64,000 bases of DNA from an uncultured Dehalococcoidia bacterium (GTDB lineage Bacteria > Chloroflexota > Dehalococcoidia > Lucifugimonadales > Australimonadaceae). The notes below the pieces were generated by a model, which was not told the origin of the DNA, made no database searches, and was given only the letters and a program-made list of their open reading frames with translations. Location of the stretch: NCBI GenBank assembly GCA_958295525.1, contig OY282355.1:2448417-2512416 (forward strand). Reading direction: 5' to 3'. Each line of letters begins with the position of its first letter. Position 1 is the first letter of the stretch. Of this stretch, positions 9,321 through 18,270 are shown one piece after another. Both the position numbers and the translations under genes were made by a program.

Positions 9321-9376
9321 CACTATGCGCTCGTTCACTATCTAGCTAAGCGTCAATCGGGTTGAGCGGCGCGCGC

Positions 9377-9577
9377 CTATCCGCCGCCGACGGGACGCAC
9401 GATCTCGATGCGGTCGCCGTCTTGCAGCGTTACGCCGGGGAAAGCGGCGCGGTCGAGCACGTCGCCGTTGCGGGCGACGGCGACGTAGCGCCCCGCGAGC
9501 CCGAGCGTTTCGAGGTACTGCGCGACGGTCACCGGGCCGGACACCTCGCGCGCCTCGCCGTTGATCGTGAGCATCAT
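9377..9577 (-). CDS. thiS: Sulfur carrier protein ThiS
   Basis: 66 residues. A ubiquitin-like fold begins MMLTINGEARE, and the protein ends RPVGGG, so the C-terminal Gly-Gly that is adenylated and thiocarboxylated is present. It donates sulfur to ThiG for the thiazole moiety of thiamine. The open frame extends far upstream antisense to thiE, but the tandem ATGs at 9577/9574 begin the conserved domain. It follows thiE by 41 nt. Confidence 0.92.
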   Translation of the reverse strand: MMLTINGEAREVSGPVTVAQYLETLGLAGRYVAVARNGDVLDRAAFPGVTLQDGDRIEIVRPVGGG

Positions 9578-9618
9578 CGCGGCTCCTACGCTCCTCTGCG
9601 CGAATTCAGGATACGCCT

Positions 9619-10272
9619 CTATGCGGACGTTGCGCCCCGGACGGCGGCGGCGAGTTCCGCCGCCGCCTCTCCGGGGTTGGGCGCGCCGAGAATCGCGCTG
9701 ATTACTGCGACGCCCGCCGCGCCTGCCCGCATCGCGGCGCCCGCGTTGCCGGCGGTGATGCCGCCGATGGCGACGACCGGAACGGCGGCGGCGGCGACGC
9801 ACGCGCCGATGAGTCCGACGCCCGCAGGCGTTTGCCCTGGGTGCGTGGGCGATGGGTTGACGGCGCCGGCGACGACGAGCGACGCCCCTTGCGCCGCCGC
9901 TTCCCGCGCCCCGTCCGCGTCGTGCGCGGAGCGTCCGATCAGAAGAGGGCGCGCCGCCGCCGCCCGAACCGCCGCCACGGTGCGCGAACGCTCGCCGAGG
10001 TGAACGCCGTCGGCGCCGCACGCTTCGGCCACGCTCAGACTGTCGTTGACGAACAGGAGCGCCTTGCCCCCCGCCGCCTCGCGGAGGCGTTGGGCGAGCG
10101 CGAGTTGCGCGGCGTCGGGCAGGTCTTTCTCACGCATCTGCACGAGGTTGACGCCGTTGGCGACGGCCTGCGCGACGGCTTCTACGAGCGCGTCCTCGCC
10201 GCCTGCGAGGGATCTGCTCGTTACGAGCGCGACGATGGGGGACGGGAGAGCGGGGAGGGATGAAGCGTTCAC
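9619..10272 (-). CDS. thiE: Thiamine-phosphate synthase
   Basis: 217-residue TIM barrel that joins HMP-pyrophosphate and thiazole phosphate to make thiamine monophosphate. Family blocks are present: NLVQMREKDLPD (pyrophosphate binding), LLFVNDSLSVAEACGADGVHLGE, LIGRSAHDADGAREAAAQGA, and the C-terminal phosphate loop VVAIGGITAGNAGAAMRAGA. It lies 24 nt after thiG in the order thiG-thiE-thiS. Confidence 0.94.
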   Translation of the reverse strand: MNASSLPALPSPIVALVTSRSLAGGEDALVEAVAQAVANGVNLVQMREKDLPDAAQLALAQRLREAAGGKALLFVNDSLSVAEACGADGVHLGERSRTVAAVRAAAARPLLIGRSAHDADGAREAAAQGASLVVAGAVNPSPTHPGQTPAGVGLIGACVAAAAVPVVAIGGITAGNAGAAMRAGAAGVAVISAILGAPNPGEAAAELAAAVRGATSA

Positions 10273-10296
10273 GGCGGAGTTGCCTCGAATGGTGGA

Positions 10297-11085
10297 TTAG
10301 GTGGAGCGGATGACGCCTTCCAGCGGACTGCTCGCCTGCGCGTAACGCTGCGCGGCGATGCGCCCCGCGAGAAACGCCAAGCGCCCGGCCTCGACGCCCC
10401 GGCGGAACGCCTCGGCCATCAGCGCGGGGTTCCCGGCCCGGGCGATGGCGGTGTTGACGAGCACGGCGTCCGCGCCCATCTCCATTGCCTGCGCCGCGTG
10501 GGAGGGAACGGCGAGGCCAGCGTCCACGATGACGGGAACATTGGCCTGCTCGATGATAATGGATATTTCCTCGGCGGTGTGAATGCCTTGCCCGGAGCCG
10601 ATGGCGGAGCCGAGCGGCATCACGGCGGCGCAGCCAACCTCCTCCAAACGCTTGGCCAGCACGGGGTCGGCGTGAATGTAAGGGAGCACGGCGAAGCCGT
10701 CGGCGACGAGCGCTTTGGCGGCCTCCAATGTGCCGACCGGGTCGGGCAGCAGGTATTTCGGGTCGGGAATGACCTCAAGTTTCACCCAGTTGGGCAGGCC
10801 AAGCGAGCGGGCGAGGCGCGCGGTCATCAGCGCGTCCTCCGCGGTGGCGCAACCGGCGGTGTTCGGGAGAATCGCGCAGCGCCGCGGGTCAACGACGTCG
10901 AGGATGGTCGGCTCGGCGGGGTTATCCAGATTCAGCCGGCGGATGGCGACCGTGACGACCTCCGCGCCGGAGGCTTCGAGCGAGGCCGTGAGTTCGGCGT
11001 CGCTGCGGTGGCGCCCTGTTCCGGCGAAGAGGCGCGAGGCGAACGAGAATTCGCCGATGCGGAGGATGTCGTCGCGCGTCGTCAT
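10297..11085 (-). CDS. thiG: Thiazole synthase ThiG
   Basis: 262-residue TIM barrel condensing DXP, dehydroglycine and ThiS-thiocarboxylate into the thiazole. The N-terminus [30 protein letters not shown], the Schiff-base lysine block [17 protein letters not shown] and the C-terminal [25 protein letters not shown] block are all typical. It is the first gene of the thi cluster. I looked for a TPP riboswitch in the 94 nt upstream and saw none. Confidence 0.95.
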   Translation of the reverse strand: MTTRDDILRIGEFSFASRLFAGTGRHRSDAELTASLEASGAEVVTVAIRRLNLDNPAEPTILDVVDPRRCAILPNTAGCATAEDALMTARLARSLGLPNWVKLEVIPDPKYLLPDPVGTLEAAKALVADGFAVLPYIHADPVLAKRLEEVGCAAVMPLGSAIGSGQGIHTAEEISIIIEQANVPVIVDAGLAVPSHAAQAMEMGADAVLVNTAIARAGNPALMAEAFRRGVEAGRLAFLAGRIAAQRYAQASSPLEGVIRST

Positions 11086-11179
11086 AGCCCTGGAGGATAT
11101 GATACGCGCACTAGAGGGGCGACTGCCGCTGCCTCTGGAACTGGCCCTCGTAAACGGCGGGCTCGACGTCGCGCCCGCG

Positions 11180-11950
11180 CTAGCGAAACAGGTCTTTCCC
11201 CCGCTCGCGGATGACGGAGCGGACGCCGGATTCGCTCTTGCGGTAAGGGTAGCCGCGCATAATTGCGGCTGGCGCGCGGTCGAGTTTGCCCATCGCGAGT
11301 TCCGCCGCCGAGGCGATTTCGTCGGCTACTGCGATGACTGTGGAGCGCAACTCGCGTCCGTCGTCGTCGGCTTGGCCCCGGTAGTCGAGGAGCGGCTCGA
11401 CGCCCGCCGCTCCGATGGCGACGTTCACCGCGCCCTCCCGCCACGGGCGCCCAAACGTATCGGAGACGATGACGGCAATGTCCGCTCCGTTGGCCTCGCG
11501 CAAGGCGCCGCGGATGCGCCGCGCCGAAGCGTCCGGGTCGAGCGGAAGGAGCACGACGCAGTCCTCGCCGCCTCTGCCGACGTTGGAAGCGTCCACCCCG
11601 GAGTTGGCGCAAACGAAGCCGTGGCGCGTCTCCGTGATGATCACGCCGTTCTCCATGCGGACGACGCGGACGGCCTCGCGCAGGACGACCTCGACGGCGC
11701 GCGCGTCTTTCTCCCATGCTTCCGCGAAATCGCGCGCCCGCGCCGACGGCTCGACGCCGCTCAGATCGAGGACGCGCCCCTCGGCCTTCGAGACGATCTT
11801 CTGCGTCACGACGAGGACGTCGCCGTCCGCGAGCGGAGTCGCCTGGGCTTCGCAGGCGCGGGCGATGAGCATGCCGAGGTCGTCGCCCTCCGCGATCTCA
11901 GGCAAGCCGTGGACGCCGAGGATTGTTAGGCCGGAATGAACGTTAGGCAC
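11180..11950 (-). CDS. cofE: Coenzyme F420-0:L-glutamate ligase
   Basis: 256 residues, the size of archaeal-type single-domain CofE. It adds glutamates to F420-0 using GTP. Conserved blocks include DVLVVTQKIVSKAEGRV, GVIITETRHGFVCANSGVDASN, VIVSDTFGRPWREG and DRAPAAIMRGYPYR. The start is GTG at 11950 with GGAGG about 9 nt upstream. Its presence implies F420-dependent redox enzymes in this organism; the other cof genes are not in the window. Confidence 0.95.
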   Translation of the reverse strand: MPNVHSGLTILGVHGLPEIAEGDDLGMLIARACEAQATPLADGDVLVVTQKIVSKAEGRVLDLSGVEPSARARDFAEAWEKDARAVEVVLREAVRVVRMENGVIITETRHGFVCANSGVDASNVGRGGEDCVVLLPLDPDASARRIRGALREANGADIAVIVSDTFGRPWREGAVNVAIGAAGVEPLLDYRGQADDDGRELRSTVIAVADEIASAAELAMGKLDRAPAAIMRGYPYRKSESGVRSVIRERGKDLFR

Positions 11951-12021
11951 AGCATCCGCCTCCAGAGCGCGACTCCCGCTTGGTGCAACGCGCTAGGCTT
12001 ATAGTACGCGGGGAGAGGAAT

Positions 12022-12948
12022 TCACGGCCAGGCGCGGCGTTCCGCCTGGGGAGGCTCGATGGTGGCGATGGAACGGAGCGGCCGCGTGGACTGGCGGACG
12101 AGCCAGAAGAGGCACTGGTTGGCGTAGCCCGCGTCGGCGCCGAAGCGGCTCCACGCCCATTCGCGGGCTTCGGCGTATTTGGCGTTGACGGGCAGCCCGT
12201 ACCACTCGCGCAAGACCTTGAGCGCCCAGCGGTCGATGGGGAACGCCTCCGTCTTGTCCAGCGCGAAGAGCATCACGCAGTCGGCGATCTTGTCGCCGAC
12301 GCCGCGCAGCGACGTGAGGGCGGCGAGCGCGTCTGCGTAGGGCGCGCCGCGGAGCGCGTCGAGAGGCAGAGCGCCGGAGGCGACCGCGGCGGCGGCCTCC
12401 GCGAGGTACGGGGCGCGGAACCCGCAGCCGAGTTCGCGGAGCCGCGACTCGCCGGCCTCGGCCAAACGCTCGGGCGAGGGGAACGTTCGGCGCGCCGCGC
12501 CGTTCAGCGTTACGCGCTCGCCAAAAGTTTCGGCGAGCAATTCGACGGTGCGGCTGATGCGCGGCATATTAGAGGTCGAGGAAAGGATGAAGGCGGCGAG
12601 CGTCTCCCACGGCTCTTGCCGGAGCACGCGCATTCCCGGATAGGCCGCGACGCCCTCGCTGACGCGCTCGTCCCAGCAGATGCGCCTCTGCACGGCGGCG
12701 AGGTCGTCGCCGATGCGGAAGTAACCGGCGAGGGCTTTGGCCGTCTCATCCGGCGGCGAGGGCGCGCTCTCGACGGCGATGGCCCCGCCGGACGCGGGCG
12801 AGAGGCGGACGACGTCGCCGCCAAGCGCGCCCGTCCAGCGTCCAGCGTCGTCAACGCGCCACCGGAAGCACTGACCGGACGTGAGCGAACTCGTCAGGTC
12901 GAGCGGCTCGCCGGGAATGAACAAGGCTGTGGGCAAGGCGGTGGTCAT
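12022..12948 (-). CDS. ogg: OGG1-type 8-oxoguanine DNA glycosylase/lyase
   Basis: 308 residues. The N-terminal OGG_N-like domain includes LTSGQCFRWRVDDAGRWTG. The helix-hairpin-helix follows: SLRGVGDKIADCVMLFALDK places the catalytic Lys in the position of human OGG1 Lys249, and AFPIDRW gives the catalytic Asp. It excises oxidised purines by base excision repair. Its ATG overlaps the DinG stop (ATGA), and a repair-linked operon with the helicase is likely. The C-terminal family member could also act on alkylated purines. Confidence 0.88.
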   Translation of the reverse strand: MTTALPTALFIPGEPLDLTSSLTSGQCFRWRVDDAGRWTGALGGDVVRLSPASGGAIAVESAPSPPDETAKALAGYFRIGDDLAAVQRRICWDERVSEGVAAYPGMRVLRQEPWETLAAFILSSTSNMPRISRTVELLAETFGERVTLNGAARRTFPSPERLAEAGESRLRELGCGFRAPYLAEAAAAVASGALPLDALRGAPYADALAALTSLRGVGDKIADCVMLFALDKTEAFPIDRWALKVLREWYGLPVNAKYAEAREWAWSRFGADAGYANQCLFWLVRQSTRPLRSIATIEPPQAERRAWP

Positions 12949-15737
12949 TGCGGCGCGTCGCCGTCGGCGAGCCAGCGGCGGATCGCCGGCGCGAGTTCGC
13001 CGAAAGGCGCGCGCATCGTCGAGGCGGGAGGAATGGATTCGAGGAAGACTCGTCCGTAGGCTTTCGACGCGATGCGGCTGTCGAGGACGACAACGACGCC
13101 GCGGTCGCCTTTGCTGCGGATGAGGCGCCCGAAGCCCTGGCGGAAGCGGAGCACGGCCTGCGGGACGGCGTATTGCATAAACGCCTGCTGCTCGTATTGG
13201 GCGGAGCGCGCCGCGAAGATGGGCTCGGTGGGAACGTTGAAGGGCAGCCGCGCCAGGACGAGCGTTTTGAGCGCGGCGTTGCCGACGTCCACGCCTTCCC
13301 AGAACGAGGCGGTGCCGAGCAGAATGGCGCGCGGTCGGCGGCGGAAGCGCGCCAGCAGTTGCTGAGGCGCGCCGTCCGGGCCTTGCGCGAGCACGCCGAT
13401 TCCGCGAGGCGGGAGCGTCCTGCGGAGGCGCGCCGCGGCTGCGCGAAGGGCGGCGTGGGAGGTGAACAGCGCCATCGTGCGCCCCTCGGACATTCGCGCG
13501 ACCTCGTCCAGCACGCGGGCGACGGCGTCGGCGTAGCGCGGATCGCGCGGCTCCGGCACGTCGGTCGGCAGGCAAAGGAGCGCGGCCTTGCGGTAGTCGA
13601 ACGGCGAGCCGAGCGCGACCTCCTCCGGCTCCTCGACGCCGAGCCGGTCGCGGACGTGCGCGAATCCTCCGCCCACGGCGAGCGTCGCGCTCGTGAGAAC
13701 GACGGCCTGCTTCGCGTCGAAGAGTTCCTCGCGCAAGCGCGGCGCGACGTCGAGCGGCGCGCCGTTCAGCGAGAGGTTCGCGCCGCGTCCGATCCAGTAG
13801 ACGGTCTGATCGTCCGGCTCGGATACGAAAGACCGCGCCGACGCCCGCGCTTCGGCCTGATCGGCGAGCCATTCCGTCAAGTCGCCTTTCAATTGATCGA
13901 GGCCGGGCACGGCGCCGGAGGGCAGACTTTCCATTTCGCGGAACAGCGCGGCGGCGCGTTCGGCGGCTTCCGCGATGCTCCGCTCAAAAGCGTCCCAATC
14001 GACGTCGAGGGCGGACCAGGCGGGCTGCGCGCGCTCGGCTCGCGTGATGCGGAGTTCGCCGTCGTCCGATTCCCCGGCGCGTTGCGCGGCGGCGAACTCC
14101 GCGAGCCCCGCCGTGAGGCGCGCCCACTCGTCGCGGACGCGGTAAAGGGGCGTCTGCGCCTCGTCGCGGCGGAGGTCGGCGCTTTCCTTGCGCGCTTGCT
14201 CCATCGCGCTCGCCCGCGCGGCTATGCCGAAACTATGAATGACGCCGCCTAGCCGCTCGACGAGATCCTCGACCGTTGACTGCGAGATGCGGAACCCGAA
14301 TTGCCGGGTGGCCTCCGTCTCCAGATTGTGCGCCTCGTCCACGATGAGGAAGTCGTAGTCCGGCAGAAGCGAGCCGCCGACCTGCAGATCGGAGAGCAGC
14401 AGCGAGTGATTGACGACGAGCAAGTGCGCGGCGGCGGCCTCCTCGCGTGCGTGGCGGTAGAAGCAGGCGCCCTCCCGCGCTCCGGCGCATGCGGAGAAGC
14501 CGCTCGCGCTCATCCGCCCCCAAGCCCCGACTTCCGCCGCGTCGAGCCGCAGTTCGGCGCGGTCGCCGGTGCGGGTCTCGTCGAGCCATGCGAGCGTTTT
14601 GGCCAGCATTCGCGCCTCGTCGGGAGACGCGGCGTCGGCGTTGGCGTGCGCTTCCCAGCGGCGGAGGCAAAGGTAGTTCGCCTTGCCCTTGAGTTGCGCG
14701 CAGCGGAATCTCGACAAGTCCAACTCCGGCTCGTCCCGCAGCGCGTCCAGCAGATCGGGGATGTCTTTCGCGATCAGTTGCTCTTGCAGGTTGATCGTGT
14801 TGGTGGAAATGACTACGCGGACGTTGTTGCGGAGCGCGAACAAGGCGGCGGGCAGCAGATAGGCGACGGACTTGCCGATGCCGGTGCCGCCCTCGACGAG
14901 CAGATGGCGCGGGCCGCCGCCGTTCGCGGAGCCGCCGCCGTCCGGGGAGCCCAGGGCGCGGGCGACCGCTTCGGCCATCGCCGCCTGCTCAGCGCGAGGC
15001 TCGTACCGGGGAAAGCGCCGGGCGAACGGGCCGCCGTCCGCGAGCAGCGCGCCGACCTCGCCCGGGGCGAACGGCTTGGGGGCGTTCGGCGTTCCCAGCG
15101 AGCGCGGACGCTCCAGCCTGCTTGCGATTGCGGCCTCGTCGACCGCGCCGACGCGCCCGGTTCCGGGCCCGGCCGGGGCGTCGGCGAGCGCGGCGATCAG
15201 TTCGGCCAGCGGGCTTTGGGCACGCCGCAACAGGTCGGCCAGACGAAGGAGCGCGCCGACCGGGAGCGCCCGCGCCCGCTCCACGAGCGCGAGATGAACG
15301 GCGCGGGTCGCGTGCGCGTCGCCGATCACCTCGGAGGCGGCGGCGTCTTCGGATGACGGCCATTCCAAGCCGAGCCGCGCCGTCAACTGCGGCAGCGCGT
15401 CGTCGGCGCTCGCGGGCAGCAGCAATTCGGCCAACTCGCGCGTGTCCCATACGCTCGCGCCGAGCGCGGCGTCCAGCCCCGCCTGCGCCAATGCGCCCCT
15501 CAGCCCGTGCGCCGCGAGCGGCGCGTCGCCGACGAAATCGGCCAGCGCCGCGATGCCCGCCGCGTCGTCCGCATGGAACGCGCCGAGGACGCGCTCGCCG
15601 TGAAATTTCACCGCGCCGACGGCGGTGAGAACGGCGCGGTCGGGGCCGCGCTCCTCAATCTGCGCCGCCAGCGCGACGACCGGCGCGTCGAGCGGATGCG
15701 CGCGCAGCAGAGACGTTCGGAAAGGAAATTGCGTCAT
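12945..15737 (-). CDS. dinG: DinG-type superfamily 2 helicase with degenerate exonuclease domain
   Basis: 930 residues. Residues about 1-200 resemble the DnaQ-like exonuclease domain of DinG fusions (VWDTRELAELLLP), but the first catalytic D-x-E motif is absent (VALAAQIEERG), so this part is probably inactive. The helicase has Walker A EGGTGIGKSVAYLLP, four Fe-S cysteines (near CAQLKGKANYLC and CAGAREGAC), the DEAH box IVDEAHNLE, and the C-terminal motif QGFGRLIRSKGDRGVVVVLDSR. It likely unwinds forked or R-loop DNA in repair. The open frame runs further upstream, but ATG 15737, 8 nt after the preceding stop, begins the conserved domain. Confidence 0.92.
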   Translation of the reverse strand: MTQFPFRTSLLRAHPLDAPVVALAAQIEERGPDRAVLTAVGAVKFHGERVLGAFHADDAAGIAALADFVGDAPLAAHGLRGALAQAGLDAALGASVWDTRELAELLLPASADDALPQLTARLGLEWPSSEDAAASEVIGDAHATRAVHLALVERARALPVGALLRLADLLRRAQSPLAELIAALADAPAGPGTGRVGAVDEAAIASRLERPRSLGTPNAPKPFAPGEVGALLADGGPFARRFPRYEPRAEQAAMAEAVARALGSPDGGGSANGGGPRHLLVEGGTGIGKSVAYLLPAALFALRNNVRVVISTNTINLQEQLIAKDIPDLLDALRDEPELDLSRFRCAQLKGKANYLCLRRWEAHANADAASPDEARMLAKTLAWLDETRTGDRAELRLDAAEVGAWGRMSASGFSACAGAREGACFYRHAREEAAAAHLLVVNHSLLLSDLQVGGSLLPDYDFLIVDEAHNLETEATRQFGFRISQSTVEDLVERLGGVIHSFGIAARASAMEQARKESADLRRDEAQTPLYRVRDEWARLTAGLAEFAAAQRAGESDDGELRITRAERAQPAWSALDVDWDAFERSIAEAAERAAALFREMESLPSGAVPGLDQLKGDLTEWLADQAEARASARSFVSEPDDQTVYWIGRGANLSLNGAPLDVAPRLREELFDAKQAVVLTSATLAVGGGFAHVRDRLGVEEPEEVALGSPFDYRKAALLCLPTDVPEPRDPRYADAVARVLDEVARMSEGRTMALFTSHAALRAAAARLRRTLPPRGIGVLAQGPDGAPQQLLARFRRRPRAILLGTASFWEGVDVGNAALKTLVLARLPFNVPTEPIFAARSAQYEQQAFMQYAVPQAVLRFRQGFGRLIRSKGDRGVVVVLDSRIASKAYGRVFLESIPPASTMRAPFGELAPAIRRWLADGDAPQ

Positions 15738-15745
15738 CGCTCGAG

Positions 15746-16990
15746 TTACGGCGAGCGGCCCAGCCGCCTCGCCGCCAGCGTCCGGGCGACGAAATCCTCG
15801 GCTTCGGCGACGCTCTCCACGCCGCCGTCCAGAACGGCGAGGCGCAGCGCCTCCGCGATTTCGCCGACCGCCGGGCCGGGGGGCGCTCCGAGCGCCATCA
15901 AGTCGTCTCCGTCCAGCAAGACATCGTGCTCGGACTCGAAGAAGTAGGTGATGAGGTTCCGCCGAGCGGCGGGGCTGGTCGCGGCGGCGCACGCCCCTTC
16001 GATGGCGTCGTCGGGAGCGCGCCCCACGACGGCGTCGGTTTCGCTGGGGCGCAGCGCGCGATGGAGGCGCGGCTCCGCCTCGCGCAAGCGAACCGCCCAT
16101 TGGACGACTTCCCGTTGCGGCTTGGTCGCGCTGATGCGCTCGCAGAAGGCTTCGGCGCGGTCGTCCGGCAAAGCGTAGGCGAAGGCGGCGAGCGCCGCGA
16201 GACGCCCCAAGCCGAGTCGCCAGGCCCGGTCGAGGGTCTGCCGGACGGCGGGGGCGCCGCTCGCGGGCTCCACTGCGGGAAGCGCGCCGAGGCTGATCGC
16301 GGCGGCGAGCGCTTTCGGCGAGTTCCGTTCCGCGAGGATGCGCTCGATTTCGCGGCGGATCCGCGCGCCGGAGACGTCCTGAAGATGGGGCAGCCCGTTC
16401 CGCAGCCAACGGCGCGTGGCGGGTTCGACCTCGAAGCCCAAGCGCGCGGCGTAGCGCGCGGCGCGGAAGCAGCGAGTGGGGTCGTCAACGAACGACTGGG
16501 CGTGCAGCGCGCGGATGACGCCCCCCCGAACGTCGGCCTCGCCTCCGCGCGTGTCCAGCAATTCCGCGAACCTGTCAGGGCGGAGCGACGCGGCCATCGC
16601 GTTGATGCTGAAGTCGCGCCGCGCGAGGTCGGCCTCGAGGCCGGCCCAGGTCACGGAGGGCAGCGCGCCGGGCTTGGCGTAGCGCTCCGCGCGCGTCGTG
16701 GCGAGGTCAATCGCCTTCCCGCCGGCGCGAATCTTGACGGTTCCGAACGCTGAACTCCCGCCGCAGGAGCCGCCCAATTCCGCCGCGAGCAGCGGCCCCA
16801 GTTCGTCGGCCGGCGTTTCGGACGCGAGGTCCAAGTCGCGTATGGGGCGTCCCAGGAAAGCGTCGCGCACGGGCCCGCCGACGAGCCACAGGCTTGCGCC
16901 CGCGTTCGCCGCCGCCTCGCCGGCGCGCCGCAGCAATCCGAGAGCGGGCTCCGGGGGATACAACCCATTTGCAATCGGAACGACAGTCAT
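15746..16990 (-). CDS. cca: tRNA nucleotidyltransferase / poly(A) polymerase family protein
   Basis: 414-residue class II nucleotidyltransferase. The catalytic head has LWLVGGPVRDAFLGRPIRDLDLASE (G-G-x-V-R-D and D-x-D carboxylates) and RRDFSINAMA; the RNA-binding neck has DDPTRCFRAARYAARLGFEVE. It adds CCA, or CC/A only, to tRNA 3' ends. Class II CCA, CC- and A-adding enzymes cannot be told apart here. The tRNA-Val at 54.8 kb encodes its own CCA, so a repair role is likely. First gene of the dinG-ogg unit. Confidence 0.9.
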   Translation of the reverse strand: MTVVPIANGLYPPEPALGLLRRAGEAAANAGASLWLVGGPVRDAFLGRPIRDLDLASETPADELGPLLAAELGGSCGGSSAFGTVKIRAGGKAIDLATTRAERYAKPGALPSVTWAGLEADLARRDFSINAMAASLRPDRFAELLDTRGGEADVRGGVIRALHAQSFVDDPTRCFRAARYAARLGFEVEPATRRWLRNGLPHLQDVSGARIRREIERILAERNSPKALAAAISLGALPAVEPASGAPAVRQTLDRAWRLGLGRLAALAAFAYALPDDRAEAFCERISATKPQREVVQWAVRLREAEPRLHRALRPSETDAVVGRAPDDAIEGACAAATSPAARRNLITYFFESEHDVLLDGDDLMALGAPPGPAVGEIAEALRLAVLDGGVESVAEAEDFVARTLAARRLGRSP

Positions 16991-17075
16991 AGCGTTGAGG
17001 GTATCACGCCCCTCCGCCTCGCGGTTCCGCGCAGGCGGGCAGGGCGAAACAGAGAGAGACAGGGACAGGGGGCGA

Positions 17076-17190
17076 GATTCCCGCTTTCGCGGGAATGACG
17101 TGGCAAGGGGGGCGCTGCGCGCCGCCTGGATTCCCGCCTGCGCGGGCAGGGCGATGCTCCCAGTAGGTTCCCGCTTTCGCGGGAATGACG
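17076..17190. repeat. Three copies of the GC palindromic repeat
   Basis: Plus-orientation units at 17076-17100, 17128-17151 (degenerate right arm) and 17166-17190, core TTCCCGCtttCGCGGGAA followed by TGACG. They fill most of the 221-bp space between the cca-like gene and gpsA, which otherwise shows nothing recognisable. Confidence 0.9.
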
Positions 17191-17211
17191 TGGCGCGTGG
17201 GGTGCTGCGCG

Positions 17212-18270
17212 CTACTCCCGCCTCGGCGCTCGCGTCATCAAGTCGTACAGGACGTCGCGGGGCGCCTCGCCTTGGAACAGCGCGCGCGCCGTCGCTTCCG
17301 TTATGGGCATTTCGACGCTAAGCGCGGCGGCCATCTCCAGCGCCGCCTGCGTCGCGGCGACGCCTTCCGCGACTTGCCCGCCGAGCGAGGCTAGCGCGTC
17401 ATCGAGCGAGCGCCCTTCTCCCAGCGCGACCCCCAAGCGGCGGTTGCGGCTCAAGGCGCTGGAGCAGGTGGCCATCAGGTCGCCGAATCCCGCGTTGCCC
17501 GCGAAGGTCGCCGCTTCTCCGCCGGCGGCGACGCCCAGCCGCGTGATCTCCGCGAGTCCCCGCGTCAGGAAGGCCGCCTTCGCGTTGTCGCCGAGTCCGA
17601 GCGCGTCGCACGTCCCCGCGCCGATGGCGATGATGTTCTTCAGCGCGCCCGCGAGTTCCGTTCCGATCACGTCGCGGTTCGTGTAGACGCGGAAGGTTGG
17701 CGAGTTGAGGAGCGCCTGCGCCTGCGCCGCCGCGTCCGCGTCCGCCGAGGCGACGACCGCCGAGGCCGGAAGCCCGCGCGCCACCTCGTGGGCGAGGTTC
17801 GGGCCGGAGAGGACGCAAAGCCTCGGGGCGGCGTCCGCCAGTCCCTCCTCCAGCACGGCGCTCATCCGCCGGAACGTTCCGCGCTCCAAGCCTTTGCACG
17901 CGGAGATGACGATTACGCCTTGCGGGAGGGAGGGCGCGGCGCGGCGGGCGTTCTCCCGCAGCGTCTGGCTAGGGACGGCGAACAGCGCGAACGGCGCGCC
18001 CTGCATTCCGGCGCCCCAGTCCGCCGTGACGCGCAGCGACGGAGGGAAGCGATGGCCGGGCAGCCGCGCCGCGTGCTCCCCGTCAGCCGCGAGCCGCTGA
18101 GCCTCAGCGGACGTTCGCGCCAGCAGGCGGACGTCCGCGCCGCGGCGGGCTAGCGTCAGCGCGAGCGTCGTTCCCCAGGACGTCGCGCCCACGACGGCGG
18201 CGGGGCCGGGGCGCTGCTGCGTCGGTTCGGCAGGCATAGCGTTCGCAACGGCGGGGCGTCGTTCCCTCAT
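17212..18270 (-). CDS. gpsA: Glycerol-3-phosphate dehydrogenase [NAD(P)+]
   Basis: 352 residues. It makes sn-glycerol 3-phosphate from DHAP for phospholipids. The NAD loop reads AVVGATSWGTTLAL (the second Gly of GxGxWG is Thr). Catalytic and substrate blocks are present: VISACKGLERGTFRRMS, LSGPNLAHEVARGLP, ELAGALKNIIAIGAGTCDALGLGDNAKAA (catalytic Lys), and AGFGDLMATCSSALSRNRRLG. The start overlaps the upstream epimerase stop by 4 nt. An internal ATG 11 codons on is an alternative start. Confidence 0.94.
   Translation of the reverse strand: MRERRPAVANAMPAEPTQQRPGPAAVVGATSWGTTLALTLARRGADVRLLARTSAEAQRLAADGEHAARLPGHRFPPSLRVTADWGAGMQGAPFALFAVPSQTLRENARRAAPSLPQGVIVISACKGLERGTFRRMSAVLEEGLADAAPRLCVLSGPNLAHEVARGLPASAVVASADADAAAQAQALLNSPTFRVYTNRDVIGTELAGALKNIIAIGAGTCDALGLGDNAKAAFLTRGLAEITRLGVAAGGEAATFAGNAGFGDLMATCSSALSRNRRLGVALGEGRSLDDALASLGGQVAEGVAATQAALEMAAALSVEMPITEATARALFQGEAPRDVLYDLMTRAPRRE

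Noticed and set aside
11086..11179. TPP riboswitch before thiG
   Set aside because: I looked on the minus strand for the CUGAGA and ACCUGAUCUGG-type boxes and found neither.
12945..16409. 1154-codon DinG
   Set aside because: The upstream 224 codons overlap the tRNA nucleotidyltransferase-like gene in another frame and are low-complexity Arg/Ala.
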